This document shows positions 22,343-32,990 of a stretch of 64,000 bases of DNA, piece by piece. Source of the DNA: Nannobrachium achirus (lineage: Eukaryota; Chordata; Actinopteri; Myctophiformes; Myctophidae); the NCBI GenBank assembly GCA_963921795.1, contig OY997645.1, positions 31,296,463 through 31,360,462 on the forward strand, written 5' to 3'. The notes beneath the pieces are model-generated. The model worked only from the letters and a program-made list of their open reading frames with translations. It was not told the DNA's origin and searched no databases. Position numbers and translations under genes: made by a program. Each line of letters starts with the position of its first letter. Position 1 is the first letter of the stretch.

Positions 22343-23236
22343 CTAATCTTGCAAACCACTGGATTGATATATAGTATCACATTTCTTGCGCATGCAAATC
22401 AGCCTCAATCAAAATATTTGGTTGGATCATGTCACAACTCTGCCATTTAACATTTTCTTCAAAACACACTTTTTTCTCCTTCTGTCCAAAACTCATACAA
22501 ATCACTACACATTAACTCTGGATCAAGTGTTAAATGTGATAAACTGAAGAATCGTACAGATCCATTTTTTAGGATGGAGATCTTTTTTATTTTTATTTAT
22601 TTTTTGATGGACTTGCGAATTGTCTGATCAACTGCAAATTGTACTCACATATTGAGGGGTCTCTAGTCTCTACACAAGACAGGGGCAAAAGCAATTTTAT
22701 TTAGAACCATAGGGGGTACCCATAGAGTATATAATAGAGAGCGGAAGCTTTTTGATATTCCATACTGTTTGTCTGTAATTGGCTTCCACAGTTTGTGTGT
22801 GGAGCCTCTCATGAACCAAACATCCAACAACCCCAAATGTAATCGCATATTGAGGACGCACTTCAAAAGTTGAACCATGTCGTAGAAACGCTATTAATCG
22901 CAACCTCTGGTCCTGATGGCTGCAACCCATGACTTACACAGTCCAGGGTTGGCAACAAAGTCAAGTGGAAATGTGCACGCTGCAGAGTGCCCCTTTCTAG
23001 TTGTGTCTATGCATATACTGTATAGTATGAGTATGTATTTATGTATTATGCATTATGCATGTTAATGTACATATTGAAAATGAATGCATCTACATGTGTG
23101 TGCCTACTGCATACTTGCAGGTGGCTGTGCACAAAAGCATGTTATTATGCATACGACTCACTATTAATATGTGTGCATGTGTGCACACTTGCATGTGTGT
23201 GTGTCTGCATTCATGCAGAGAATTAATAAATGCACC
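22342..23236. other. intronic stretch, no gene seen
   Basis: It includes a TTTTATTTTTATTTATTTTT low-complexity patch near 22584-22603. No gene. Confidence 0.5.
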
Positions 23237-23340
23237 TGCGTGTGCGTGCGTGCGTGCGTGCGTGTGCGTGTGTGTGTGTGTGTGCGCGCACGCGTGTGTG
23301 TGTGTGAGCGCGCGCTTGCATTTGTGCGTGTGTGTGCGTG
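23237..23340 (+). repeat. degenerate (TG/CG)n simple repeat
   Basis: Interrupted TGCG and TGTG units with CGCGC patches, an alternating purine-pyrimidine tract. Confidence 0.93.
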
Positions 23341-24395
23341 TTTTATACTGTCTCCAAAAATCCTGACTGTTTCTGTGAGTGCACATGTGTGTGCTTTTTA
23401 GTGGTAATTAGGACGTTGGGAGAGGCTTGTGACAGACTTGTCATGGTCACAGCCTGCCCAGTGGAAAGGAGCTGGTCAGTGGGGTGGATGCAGGTCAAGA
23501 GCCAGCTGCTGCCGCACCGTTCACTGTCTGGAAGCACTCCGAGAATATTAAATCACCGAGGCCCAAGCCAAGATGCTCCCTCATTTATAGAGAACAACAA
23601 AGCCTCCGCACAGGGATGTTGTGACTAATTCATGCTGCTGAAACGTTAGACTCTCACAAAATAAAAATGAACCGGCCATAATAAATGATGATGCCACACG
23701 GGCATTATGGTAAATGACTGAATGCGAAGTTCTGTGTTTGTTGCTCTTTTCTTTAACTTAAAGCAAAAAAAAAAAAAAAAAAGAAATCAGCCCCAGAGGC
23801 AAGAATTACAACATTGTGTTGTTACCGTAATAAATCTGTATGGTCTTATACAGTAACTCCTGTACATCTGCCTCCAACAGAGAGGCTCTATTACAACATG
23901 AGATGTATTAAATACAGCACCCATGGGGATGCACGGCTGATGACCTTGGTGACGACGTGCTATTAATTCTATTGATGGATTATGATTATCACAACAATAA
24001 CAGGGATGTTTTCTCTTCTTCTCTGCAGCACCTGGGCTCTCTCTCTCTCTCTTGCTGCTGCCTCTGCTCATAACACTCATAATCACATCGATCAGCCCAA
24101 AATGTAACCGCATCCGGGGACACTAAACACGTCCATTTGTTTGCAGTTGTAATGTCTTCTGCGCGCCTCAATCAGACACCTGTCACACACACACACCTGC
24201 TACCTCAGTGCTGTAAGAGAAAGGGCTGAGTGGGGCCCCTTTGTTTCCTCACAGAGTTTATAATCAGCATGCTGTTTCCAATCTGCTACCACCATTTTTC
24301 AATTTCCCATTTCCCTTTTCTCAGTCAAATCACTGCTATCAATCAGGTATGTGTGTGAGGGGGGGCATGGAGAGAGAAAGGTGGAGATTGTGTGA
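23341..24395. other. intronic stretch, no gene seen
   Basis: Poly-A of 18 at 23765-23782. Otherwise single-copy-looking with no supported gene. Confidence 0.5.
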
Positions 24396-24407
24396 CAGAG
24401 AGAGAGA

Positions 24408-24443
<36 letters not shown>
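24396..24443 (+). repeat. (GA)n microsatellite
   Basis: GA run with two GGA interruptions. Confidence 0.97.
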
Positions 24444-24446
<3 letters not shown>

Positions 24447-25650
24447 TTGGGGGGTGAAGAGGGAGAGAGCAGAGAGGTTTCTTGATGGAACCATCTCCTG
24501 CCCCAGGCCCCATTAGTCAGAGATTGGAGGAATGTGCGCGTGCGCGCGCACAAGCGTGTTGGAAGAATGCGCAACCCTCCCAGCGTGTCTGTCAATACTA
24601 GGCCATTTCCCAGCTCCCACAACATCGAAATGAGGCGCAATACATGCTGCTGACATTGCCTTCTCTATTTGAGTTCTCCTAAATGGATATTCAACACAGT
24701 TACGTTCCTTCGGCATTGTGCCGGCACTGTTCTGGTTACCGCCATCAAGACTAGAGCCAAGCATCACCGAGTCACAACACAATTACTGTACAACCGCAAC
24801 ACAATGTCTCATCCATATCTGCATACCATCCAGTGGAGATGCCTTCGGGAGGAGCATAACGGATTGATGTTCGCAGTCAATAGAAAGCGTGCCACAACAG
24901 ATGCATGGGCACTTGTTATCTGAAGTCATATTGATCACACGTGACAAAAGATGCCTGTGCTGCGCTGACTGGCTTTGAGGAGAGGAAACTGTCTCTGTGC
25001 TCTGATAGTCTTGTCGTTTCATCTGACACGCCGAGTGCTATCGCAGAAGAAATACAAAGTGCTCCGCTTCTATACGTGAGAGGTGAATTAACCTGCAAAC
25101 GGAAATGGCGGAAGAAAAGGCACGCAAACAAACACGCAGTAGGCTGGTGCAGTTTTATGCCGACGATGCAATATGCTCCGTAGTGTTTTACAGAGTGCAT
25201 TGATTAAAAGGGAGATCTATTTGAAGTGGCGTGCAAAATGGCAGCCATAGTAAATTCACAATGGCAGGGTAATATACGGCTTCACTGCTTTCATTTATTC
25301 ACAGCTTGACATTTCCTCCCTTGCACACAGAGTGTGCTCTAACTGTGTGCCAATGGCCACATCATTTAGACTGGACCCACATGAATATTTAACATTAGCG
25401 CCTGGCTCGTGGCTTCCAGAAAATGAATTATTTTTAGTGAGCTTTGCAGAGACAACCTGGAAAACCCTCACAATGGTGATGAATCACTGGGGAGTTTATG
25501 TTGTATTTAAGCCCGCAAAACAAATGGCTATCAATCATTTGAAGTTGCCATTCTTGGCAGCTAGACATCCCCTTTCAGATAGTATATATATATGTATATG
25601 TTACAGTATGTTTAGGTAACTCAGGACGGTAAGATTAAGAGCGCTTGTTT
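24444..25650. other. intronic stretch, no gene; candidate conserved non-coding region
   Basis: Low repeat content and ordinary base composition over about 1.2 kb, unlike the repeat-dense surroundings. Short frames here have no domain. The 25200-25600 part, with alternating AT-rich and unique blocks, looks like an intronic regulatory region, but this is only an impression without alignment. Confidence 0.35.
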
Positions 25651-25674
25651 TGTCGTTCACCACACACTAATCAC

Positions 25675-25732
25675 CACCAGATGGCGACGACAGCCCATAG
25701 ACAGCCATTCACTAGTGCAGGCACTGACGTCA
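25675..25732 (+). promoter_or_regulatory. possible promoter motifs (YY1-like and CRE)
   Basis: CCAGATGGCGACG (25677-25689) resembles a YY1 core. TGACGTCA (25725-25732) is a perfect CRE palindrome. They lie about 90-145 bp upstream of an ATG that opens a CpG-rich frame. No transcription evidence is available. Confidence 0.35.
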
Positions 25733-25785
25733 CTCGTTTGCGACTCTCTTTCTTTATTTACTAGCCTAGCTGGGCGGTGTTTAGC

Positions 25786-25820
25786 CATTAGCTTAGCCAT
25801 TAGCTTAGCCATTAGCTTAC
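25786..25820 (+). repeat. 12-bp tandem repeat (TTAGCCATTAGC)n
   Basis: Three tandem units just before the ATG at 25822. Confidence 0.9.
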
Positions 25821-25821
25821 T

Positions 25822-26028
25822 ATGAGCGTTTATCGGCCACTCGCACCTGCGGCGCTCGGGGGCGAAGAGCAGGACCAAGGTCCGCTGGCCTTCGCGCCGC
25901 TTGCAATGTCGTGGACAATCGAGCGGCCCCGCCTGGAGGACGTTGTTGTGGGCGACCGCTTTTTCCGCCCCGTGCTGCACGGCGAGTGCTCCGTTTCTCG
26001 ACCGTACTGTTTCTCTAACAAACCGTGA
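25822..26028 (+). CDS. unrecognised 68-codon frame in CpG-rich patch
   Basis: I do not recognise this product and its coding status is doubtful. The frame begins MSVYRPLAPAALGGEEQDQG, continues MSWTIERPRLEDVVVGDRFF and stops at TGA after FSNKP. The DNA is GC- and CpG-rich (about 25840-25995) against an AT-rich background, with CRE and YY1-like motifs upstream. All three minus frames and other plus frames are also partly open, as GC-rich DNA allows, so openness is weak evidence. No signal peptide or membrane segment is seen. It could be a small gene's first exon, a CpG-rich transposon relic or chance. Confidence 0.25.
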   Translation: MSVYRPLAPAALGGEEQDQGPLAFAPLAMSWTIERPRLEDVVVGDRFFRPVLHGECSVSRPYCFSNKP

Positions 26029-26029
26029 C

Positions 26030-26102
26030 ATATATATATATAATTATATTATATATATATATATATAATTATATTATTATATTATTATATTATTATTATT
26101 TT
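26030..26102. repeat. AT-rich (TA)n/(TTA)n tract
   Basis: TATATATA and ATTATATTATTATATT units separate the CpG-rich frame from the next open stretch. Confidence 0.95.
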
Positions 26103-26110
26103 CTTAGCAG

Positions 26111-26229
26111 GATCGGCTGCCAGAGCCTTGGATTTGTGTAACAAACTGGTTCTTCTAAAGTGTACAATAATGGTACCAGAAGCTGAGCTTGTTAGAGAGA
26201 ACAAGAGGCTCACCATGCACAAAGGATGA
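26111..26229 (+). other. possible second exon-like open stretch after TTAGCAG
   Basis: After a TTCTTAGCAG acceptor-like site the frame SAARALDLCNKLVLLKCTIM then VPEAELVRENKRLTMHKG runs to TGA. I recognise no family. The phase needed (one base carried over) is not matched by any GT in the upstream frame that I checked, so joining the two stretches into one gene is not supported. Confidence 0.2.
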
Positions 26230-26400
26230 AACAGTGACCACACTGCTGCTTCAATTATTCAACAACTAAATCCGTTTGTACAGAAAAGAGTTCTACTTTA
26301 CCTTTACCGTTTATTACTAATTATTTATGCAACTAGAACAAACTGCTTTCTGGTAATAGAAGTACAGTATATGTGGGTCTGATATCATATGATGTCATAC

Positions 26401-26874
26401 CAGGGACGTGCTGGGCCCCTGATTCAGCCTGGGAAAAAGAGTTGGAGAGGCCCTCATTGCGTGCTATAGAGAGAGATCTCTCTCTCTAGCGCTGCTGCTA
26501 CTCAAAAGATTTGCCATTTCAGATCATGACAAGTGATTTAAACTAGTGAAAACAGCCGATCTACAAGCACACAACGCCTCGCACCGTGAGGCGTTGTGTG
26601 CTTGTAGATCTGCTGTTTTCACTACTTTTGTGCAACGGCCTTATATGATGAAGCAGGTCTTTGCTTTGCGAAAGAAATTGTAAATTTGAAACTTGGTGAT
26701 ACAAGGTTTCTGCCCGACAGTGACGATTTACTTTGTTGGCCGCCCAGCCCCCAAAATGGAACGAAGGCCGACATTTTATTTCTAATTTTCTCCTAATGGC
26801 CGGCCTGGACCGGCCGGGAATGAACCGGCCGTTCGGGAGTTGTCCCGCTTTTCCCAATGGCCAGCACGTCCCTG
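26401..26874. mobile_element. hAT-like MITE (CAGGGACGTGCTGG family), TSD TGTCATAC
   Basis: Inverted termini CAGGGACGTGCTGG and CCAGCACGTCCCTG are exact over 14 bp. TGTCATAC lies at 26393-26400 and 26875-26882. It contains palindrome copy H16 and the GGTTTCTGCCCGACAGTGAC motif of an inner MITE. It also contains GGCCGGCCTGG/ACCGGCCG inverted text. Confidence 0.94.
26545..26624. repeat. palindrome family copy H16
   Basis: Outer arms are AGTGAAAAC and GTTTTCACT. Inner arms are AGCCGATCTACAAGCACACA and the inverse. The tip is CGCCTCGCACCGTGAGGCG. This is the CACACA subtype. Confidence 0.95.
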
Positions 26875-27150
26875 TGTCATACACATTTTGTACCATTACA
26901 GAGGGAAATCATTTTGCTTCGTCAAAATGAAAAGGTTTGAGATTAAAGCGACGAGAGATTAAAGCAGGGGAGTTGTTCATAATTAAATCAGACCTTTCTG
27001 CCCCACCTGTCATAAGTAGGTTTCCTTTGATTGGAAGTAATTACCTCCACAGCTAATTTAGCCTTGATAGCAACCACATATAGACTTTAGGAAGCCTGCC
27101 AATCATCAAGTTTAAAAATAATGCATCTGTATGTACTCACTATATCTCTC

Positions 27151-27214
27151 TCACACACACGCATGCACACACACGCAAGCGCGCGCACGCACACACACAC
27201 ACACACACACACTA

Positions 27215-27260
<46 letters not shown>

Positions 27261-27275
27261 GCACACACACACTAA
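27151..27275 (+). repeat. interrupted (CA)n microsatellite
   Basis: CA runs separated by GCGCG and CTAAG interruptions. The CTAAGCA interruption is itself repeated. Confidence 0.97.
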
Positions 27276-27538
27276 GTACCTTAAAACTTGTGAGACATAC
27301 TGTATAGAGTTTATAAAATTCTCCAATAACTTGACAGTTTCATTAAGAAAGATTATTGTGACCCTGAAGTTTTAATCTTCCAGATAAAGTAAAATCGTTT
27401 TTACAACCATGCTGAAGGCTGAACTTCATTTCCAACAACATACAACCTGAGATGAGATTTGGCTTCTCTAATTGCCTCAATTGATTAAAACGAAACTATT
27501 CTGGCAGGCTGAGCAAGGCAAAGTGGAGTCGAGCAACA

Positions 27539-27784
27539 CTGCCCTACAAAGGCAGAGTGCAGTAACTACGTTTTCAGACACACCGACTTATTTTTGTCGC
27601 CCAAAGGTCAAATTAGCCTTCATGATATTGGGGGATGAACAATTACCTCAAGAACAGATATACAATCAGTGTAATATCACTTGTATGTCTGTATCTCATT
27701 TGGCTGTTCAGCTGTAACACTTTTAAACCCATTTTTCAGTGAAATTCGTGAACGTAGTTACTGCACTCTGCCTTTGTAGGGCAG
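27539..27784. mobile_element. MITE with CTGCCCTACAAAGGCAGAG termini
   Basis: The left end CTGCCCTACAAAGGCAGAGT continues GCAGTAACTACGTT. The right end is its inverse to GTAGGGCAG, with no visible mismatch over about 34 bp. The target duplication is unclear, so the superfamily is not assigned. Confidence 0.85.
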
Positions 27785-27947
27785 AACTGTGGACACAAGA
27801 TTCAGGGTAAGATATCCCCAAGTGGCCCAACACCTGAGTCAGTCAGAGAGATAGTCCTGCTTGCTGGAATTGGTTGGGAGCAAGACACAAGACAGTGTGG
27901 GCGCAAATGCCTGCATTATTCTTTGTCGTACAATGATGCCACTTGCT

Positions 27948-27998
27948 GAAAATAGCCGATACACAAGCTCACAATGCATCGCATTGAGCTTGGAGATC
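27948..27998. repeat. palindrome family copy H17 (interrupted right arm)
   Basis: GAAAATAGCCGATACACAAG, tip CAATGCATCGCATTG, then AGCTTGGAGATC. It stops where the next element (AAGGGTCTTCAAC) begins, so it looks split by that insertion. Confidence 0.8.
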
Positions 27999-28440
27999 AA
28001 GGGTCTTCAACAGGGGGTCTGGGACCCCTAGGGGGTCCCCAGAGTTACAACTATAATATTTTTGTGTGATAGAAACGTTTTTGCTGCTTTTTTATATTAA
28101 CCATTTGAACCCTAGCGTCCCTATTCTAAGAACTTTAACCAAAAATAGCAGACGCACAAGCTCACAACACCTCGCGCTGCAAGGCGTTGTGAGCTTGTAG
28201 ATCGGCTATTTTCGGCAAAGAGGTTTGGTCTAGAGGGGGAAAAGAGCAGACTAAGTACAGAGTGAAAGGTTAAGGTTATTAAGTATTGACGGCTCAAGTG
28301 GTTAAATATCTGAAAACATGAATCCAAAATACACTGATGATCATGCTGTCAAACAATGAAACTATGGAATCTATGAAAAGGTTGTGGGGGTCCCTGCTTC
28401 ATCTCTCTCTCTAGGGGTCCTTGGCCAGAAAACGTTGAAG
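27999..28440. mobile_element. candidate hAT-like element (GGGTCTTCAACAGGGGGTC)
   Basis: GTCTTCAACAGGGGGTCTGG and GACCCCTAGGGGGTCCCC at the left face GGGGTCCTTGGCC and AACGTTGAAGA at the right in inverse order. No duplication was found. It holds palindrome copy H18. Confidence 0.55.
28141..28212. repeat. palindrome family copy H18
   Basis: AAAAATAGCAGACGCACAAG, tip ACACCTCGCGCTGCAAGGCGT, right arm GAGCTTGTAGATCGGCTATT. Preceded by CCCTAGCGTCCCTATTC host text. Confidence 0.93.
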
Positions 28441-29009
28441 ATAATAGTAACCTTTTAGCATACAGCTTCCCGTGCCCATGTTGCTATTTCATGGTGTGTG
28501 ATTGGGTGTGAGTGACGTGCAAGCGCTTGGGATGAGTAATTGAGCATTCAGATCTCCGGTGACAAAGCAAACAGGGCAACATGTCATTTCCAATGTAAGT
28601 AACTGACATGAAGCTACAGACATATGTGCTCTATTGCTACTGGAGGCATAAACCAGTCACAAGTTCAGAGGAAGTGGTTTTACCATTTCCACCTTGTCTT
28701 CTCTCCCGAATGTTACCGGTGCCAACGAAATGTAGGGTGAAAATATTTCCGTCTGGTCGAGCACCATTTGAAGGGCCACTCTGCGACAATGTAGCTGCGC
28801 CACGCTTGACTGTTTTGTAGTTTTGTTGCCTGTAGTCTTAAGGCACGCCAGTCGGCTGGAGTTCAGTGATTCATTTATTTATTGGTTGGGTTAGTGTCAG
28901 GCATGAGGGAAATTGAGACTACGGCAAATGTGGGAAGTTTGTGAGCATGTCATTATGTCAATCCGTAGGTGTCTCAAGATAACTGGAGTTTGTTCTATGT
29001 GTGTACTAT

Positions 29010-29010
<1 letters not shown>
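28441..29010. other. intronic stretch, no gene seen
   Basis: Single-copy-looking. The 70-codon frame at 28608-28820 has no domain. Confidence 0.45.
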
Positions 29011-29063
<53 letters not shown>

Positions 29064-29090
29064 TGTGGGTGTGGGTGTGGGTCTGTGTGT
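29011..29090 (+). repeat. (GT)n microsatellite with GGGTGT end
   Basis: About 25 GT units followed by (GGGTGT)n. Confidence 0.97.
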
Positions 29091-29225
29091 GCACTGTGCA
29101 CTACACAAAAGCTGCCTTTGACTGAATCCATATTCAGTGAACGAACTGTTGCTTTGCGTCTACTCTGTATAAAGGTGTTATGCGGGGGGAAAACATCAAA
29201 AACTGTGCTTGTGATTATCTATTTA

Positions 29226-29332
29226 TGTGTATTGTGCCTGTGCCTGTGCCTGTGTGTGTGTGCATGTGCGTGTGTGCGTGTGTATGTGTGTGCGTGCGTG
29301 TGTGTGTGTGTGTGAGCGTGCGTCTGCGTGCA
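29226..29332 (+). repeat. degenerate TG-rich repeat
   Basis: (TGCCTG)n then TGTG and TGCG units. Confidence 0.92.
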
Positions 29333-29885
29333 TGCATGGAGTGTGATGCGTGAGTGCTGCCTGCAGTGCACACAAGCCTGTTAAAAAGCAGAGAGGCACA
29401 GGGGGACAGATGCATCTCTCTCTGTGCCCAACATGAAACACAGGAAACAGGCTCTTTGATCATTACCTGCCTGCCAGTCTACCCTCCACTGGGACAGCCC
29501 ATTACTGCTGCTGATGTGCTGTTCTGACAGCCCAGAAAGACACATGCAAACTCATAACCGAAATGAGGGAAAACAGCACAACTATCAGCGTAACTCGTGT
29601 CATCATTCAAACCTGTCCCCATGGAGATATAACCACCAGTAATATCAGTAATTCACAAAATGTGGAGTCCACGGGTCTGTTCGTAATGCCGTGTGAATAT
29701 GAAATGTGCAGTGCTTGCTCAGACACAAATGTCTGTCCAACAGTTTCAATGTGTAACTGTTAGGCTGCAGAAATATACAATAGCAGCGGATAAACGTGGT
29801 TCTGTATACAAGTATAATATTGCAAATTTCAATATTCACATCACTAAAGTACTGTATATATGGCGTCTGGATTGGATTGCACAAT
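29333..29885. other. intronic stretch, no gene seen
   Basis: AT-rich with no supported feature. Confidence 0.45.
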
Positions 29886-30165
29886 GACTCATATGGCTAG
29901 CACATTGGCCTCACAGCAAGAAGTTCCTGGATTTGAAGAAGAGTTTTCACCCGTATCCACATAGGGTTCCCTACAGGTGTAGAGGAAACATTCTGTACTC
30001 CTGCCAGTGCCAAAAGAAATGGCCTCCTACTAGCTGACACTAAAATGCAATACATGGTTTGATTCCCGAACTACCGTTGCTGCGTGTCACTCCCCATCTC
30101 TCTCCCCATTTCCTGTCAGTCTACTGTCCTATCAATAAAGGCAAAAAGTCCCAAAGCATATCTTA
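29886..30165 (+). mobile_element. tRNA-derived SINE remnant(s)
   Basis: GGCTAGCACATTGGCCTCAC and AGCAAGAAGTTCCTGGATTT resemble the tRNA-like head of a widespread teleost SINE. Further right, GGTTTGATTCCCGAAC (B-box-like) leads to TCCCCATTTCCTGTCAGTCT and TATCAATAAAGGC, the same tail as the SINE at 9609-9788. There may be two truncated SINEs side by side. Confidence 0.7.
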
Positions 30166-30460
30166 AAAGAAATATATGCAATACATAAAAAATACGATAT
30201 CAGTTCACTGCTTTTCTGTGGAGCGCTTCCCCACCCCTTGTTAGATTGACAGGTTAACTTGGGTCTGGTGAGATGCCTTTGTGACCAGTACACCTTCAAC
30301 GACCCAGAAAGAGCAGAGACACTTCGGTCGGCTATTCTAAAACTATCAATAATTTTTGTTGTGATTCTTCTATTACTTTTTTGAATAATTTAACAATCCA
30401 GGAGCACAGTTTTTTTTATACTTTTTTATAACAATGAATCGATTAACCACTCAAGCCTGT

Positions 30461-30532
30461 GAAAACAGAAGATCGATAAGCTCACAACACGTTGCAATGC
30501 GGCACATTGTGAGCTCATAGATCAGCTATTTT
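30461..30532. repeat. palindrome family copy H19
   Basis: GAAAACAGAAGATCGATAAG, tip AACACGTTGCAATGCGGCACAT, right arm TGTGAGCTCATAGATCAGCT and ATTTTC. Confidence 0.85.
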
Positions 30533-31046
30533 CCCTATTTATGTTTTCAATATTTTGAACCTTTTCACCTACAGTATGTAGAGAGAAAACATGATATCAC
30601 ACCATTGAAATGAATAGCAGAAAACCTCAAAAGATGGTGCCACCTGTCCATTGAACTCAATGAACTCAATGTTGCAACTGTACAGTGTAATGCAGCGTAA
30701 AATTAAATGTGCTGTGATCTATGATACATAGCATATGATACAGCATAACAGTTTATTTAAGGTCAAAAGCAATGACATGGCAGAAACGACATGTTCTTTA
30801 GATACAGTAGTAAGATGTCATGTCTGTGTGCTTCCGGTACCATGTGACATGACAGGCACTGAGCCAGCCAGAGACTTAATCACTGTAACATATTCATTCA
30901 GACAGCCACACTCACTGATAAACATTAATCGTATTAACCCTGCTGTTCCTATTTTGGGCATGTCATTATGCGGAAATTCTCAAAAATAGCATAACAACTA
31001 AAATGTACCTCGTTGTAGGACAAATAGTAAAATGTGACATGTTGTG

Positions 31047-31562
31047 CAGTGTTGTTTTTGACAGCAAATTTTGATTTAGTTTTAGTCATAGTCTTTTGAA
31101 TAAAATCTCATTTAGTTTAGTCATAATTTAGTCTCCTGAAAAGTTTTAGTTTTAGTCTAATTTTAGTCGACTAAATATCATGAGATTTTAGTTGACTTAA
31201 ATCTACAGTTGATTTAGTCAACTAAAATGTATTATGGCAGGCCTTGATGGCATCGTAATGACTGATTTTACACTCGGTTGCATGCTGAAAATAGCCGATC
31301 TACAAGCTCACAACTGAGCTTGTAGATCTGCTATTTTCAGCAAGCAACACCTGAGAGCAACCAAATATAAAATGACTTTCTCCTCCATTCGTCCCTCCCT
31401 AAAGTTTTTTTATTTTGTTGACGAAATTGTCAATATATTTAGTCTTAGTTTTAGTCATCACAGCTTAGTTTTTATTTCGTTTTTATTTAGTTTTCGTCAG
31501 TGAAAAAAAACACAGTCGACAAACATTTTTTGTCATAGTTTTAGTTGACGAAATCAACACTG
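31047..31562. mobile_element. hAT-like MITE (CAGTGTTG family), TSD ATGTTGTG
   Basis: CAGTGTTGTTTTTGACAG and GACGAAATCAACACTG are the ends. ATGTTGTG lies at 31039-31046 and 31563-31570. The interior is built from TTTTAGTTTTAGTC-type text. It contains palindrome copy H20. Its own target is the tip of another palindrome copy, H21, whose right arm (CCTTGTAGATCTGCTATG) follows at 31571. Confidence 0.92.
31284..31341. repeat. palindrome family copy H20 (near-perfect)
   Basis: GCTGAAAATAGCCGATCTAC, AAGCTCACAACTGAGCTTGT, AGATCTGCTATTTTCAGC. The tip is only a few bases, and the outer host arms GCTGAAAAT and ATTTTCAGC also pair. Confidence 0.95.
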
Positions 31563-31594
31563 ATGTTGTGACCTTGTAGATCTGCTATGTTTGT
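31563..31594. repeat. palindrome family half copy H21, split by the hAT
   Basis: ATGTTGTGACCTTGTAGATC then TGCTATGTTTG is a right arm. The probable left arm (CAAAAATAGCATAAC) lies before the hAT at about 30982-31046 and is eroded. Confidence 0.75.
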
Positions 31595-31678
31595 AATTTT
31601 TTGCCCATAATTACATGCAAAAAATAGGGACGCTAGATTGAAAGATGTACTCTGTCGTATGTCTGTGTCACACGATAT

Positions 31679-31712
31679 AAATAGCAGATCTTCAGGTGTG
31701 TTGTGGTGCAAA
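31679..31712. repeat. palindrome family fragment H22
   Basis: AATAGCAGATCTTCAGGTGT then GTTGTGGTG. A weak left-arm fragment. Confidence 0.45.
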
Positions 31713-32078
31713 CTAGCCTTCCAAATACGTGAGCAATTTGCGAGCATCCTGCACGTTTGCATGTCTCTCAAAGGATCCTTTAAAATAAATAAAAAACATG
31801 TTTTCCTACATTTACAGCACAGTTGCAGTGGTTTTGGAACTAAATGATGAATGATGTTTCCCTTATTATAGCCTTACATTTTTTGTTAGAGAATTCTGTC
31901 TACTATCAGTACTACCCTACAGCAACAAATATAGTATTACTATACTACTACTATTAATTATAATTATCAGCATTATTATACTAATAATCTTCATAATAAA
32001 GCTTATCATTTTCATGTGGTGGTTTGCATGCTGCATTGCAATTCTCAGGCCAAGGGAGACAGTGAAGAGATGTAATCA

Positions 32079-32102
32079 GAGAGAGAGAGAGGGGGGGGGG
32101 GG
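32079..32102 (+). repeat. (GA)n(G)n run
   Basis: Short GA array ending in 13 G. Confidence 0.95.
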
Positions 32103-32277
32103 TTTGCTAATCTGGTACAACTTTGCTGACACATAGACAGATTAGTCACGCCTCTCATTCTGAATCAATCCTGCATCCACACGCTCAGTGCTATAGCTTG
32201 ATTGGAGGGGATAGTATGTTACCTCAGGGATGTATGGGCCTGACAATGACAGGGCAGTGGGAGTCACAGAGAAGAAG

Positions 32278-32397
<120 letters not shown>

Positions 32398-32427
32398 TCA
32401 GAGGGAACCAAAGACGAGACAGAGAGG

Positions 32428-32431
<4 letters not shown>

Positions 32432-32473
<42 letters not shown>
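32432..32473 (+). repeat. (GA)n microsatellite
   Basis: About 21 GA units. Confidence 0.97.
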
Positions 32474-32476
<3 letters not shown>

Positions 32477-32982
32477 GAGGGGGTGGGATTAGCAAGGGAA
32501 ATTTGGGGAAATCTTCAGAGAAAGTGTCTGAAGCTTTAACGCTCCCATGGGCTGATGACACTGACACAAGTAGTGGAAAACTCCCCGGCAGCCATGAATC
32601 ACTAGTCTCCTGACCAGAATATAACTCCATGCAATGAAAATACTGCAAATCACAGGAGGACGGTCTGTTTTAACACTCCTTTGGAGGGTTAGCTAGCGCT
32701 CCAGGAGAAGATCACAGGATAGAAGGCTGTTTGCTTTAGTCAGTGCTAGGAGCCTAGCACTGGGATGTCAGTATAAATACTCAGTGTTGTCGTCAGCTCT
32801 GTGCTGCCGCACGGTTCTGTCCCAAAACCCCAGCATCAGCATTATATCCTAAGCAGGGCTAAACAGACGCACAGTTGAAGCACAGTTGTGTACCTCTCTC
32901 TGCCGAGTCTTGGTTTTCAGAGATGCTGTATGGGCCAACTTTGTTCCTGGATATTGCCATCATAACCTGTCCTCATACATAC
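32474..32982. other. intronic stretch, no gene seen
   Basis: It contains the short inverted pair CAGTGCTAGGAGCCTAGCACTG (about 32740-32761), which could form a small hairpin. No gene. Confidence 0.5.
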
Positions 32983-32990
32983 ATGTACAG

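Noticed and set aside
25822-26229. A two-exon small gene made by splicing the CpG-rich frame to the stretch after TTAGCAG.
   Set aside because: No GT in the first frame gives the phase needed to keep the second stretch open. Splicing at the available GTs leads to an early stop. Kept only as a doubtful frame and a separate note.
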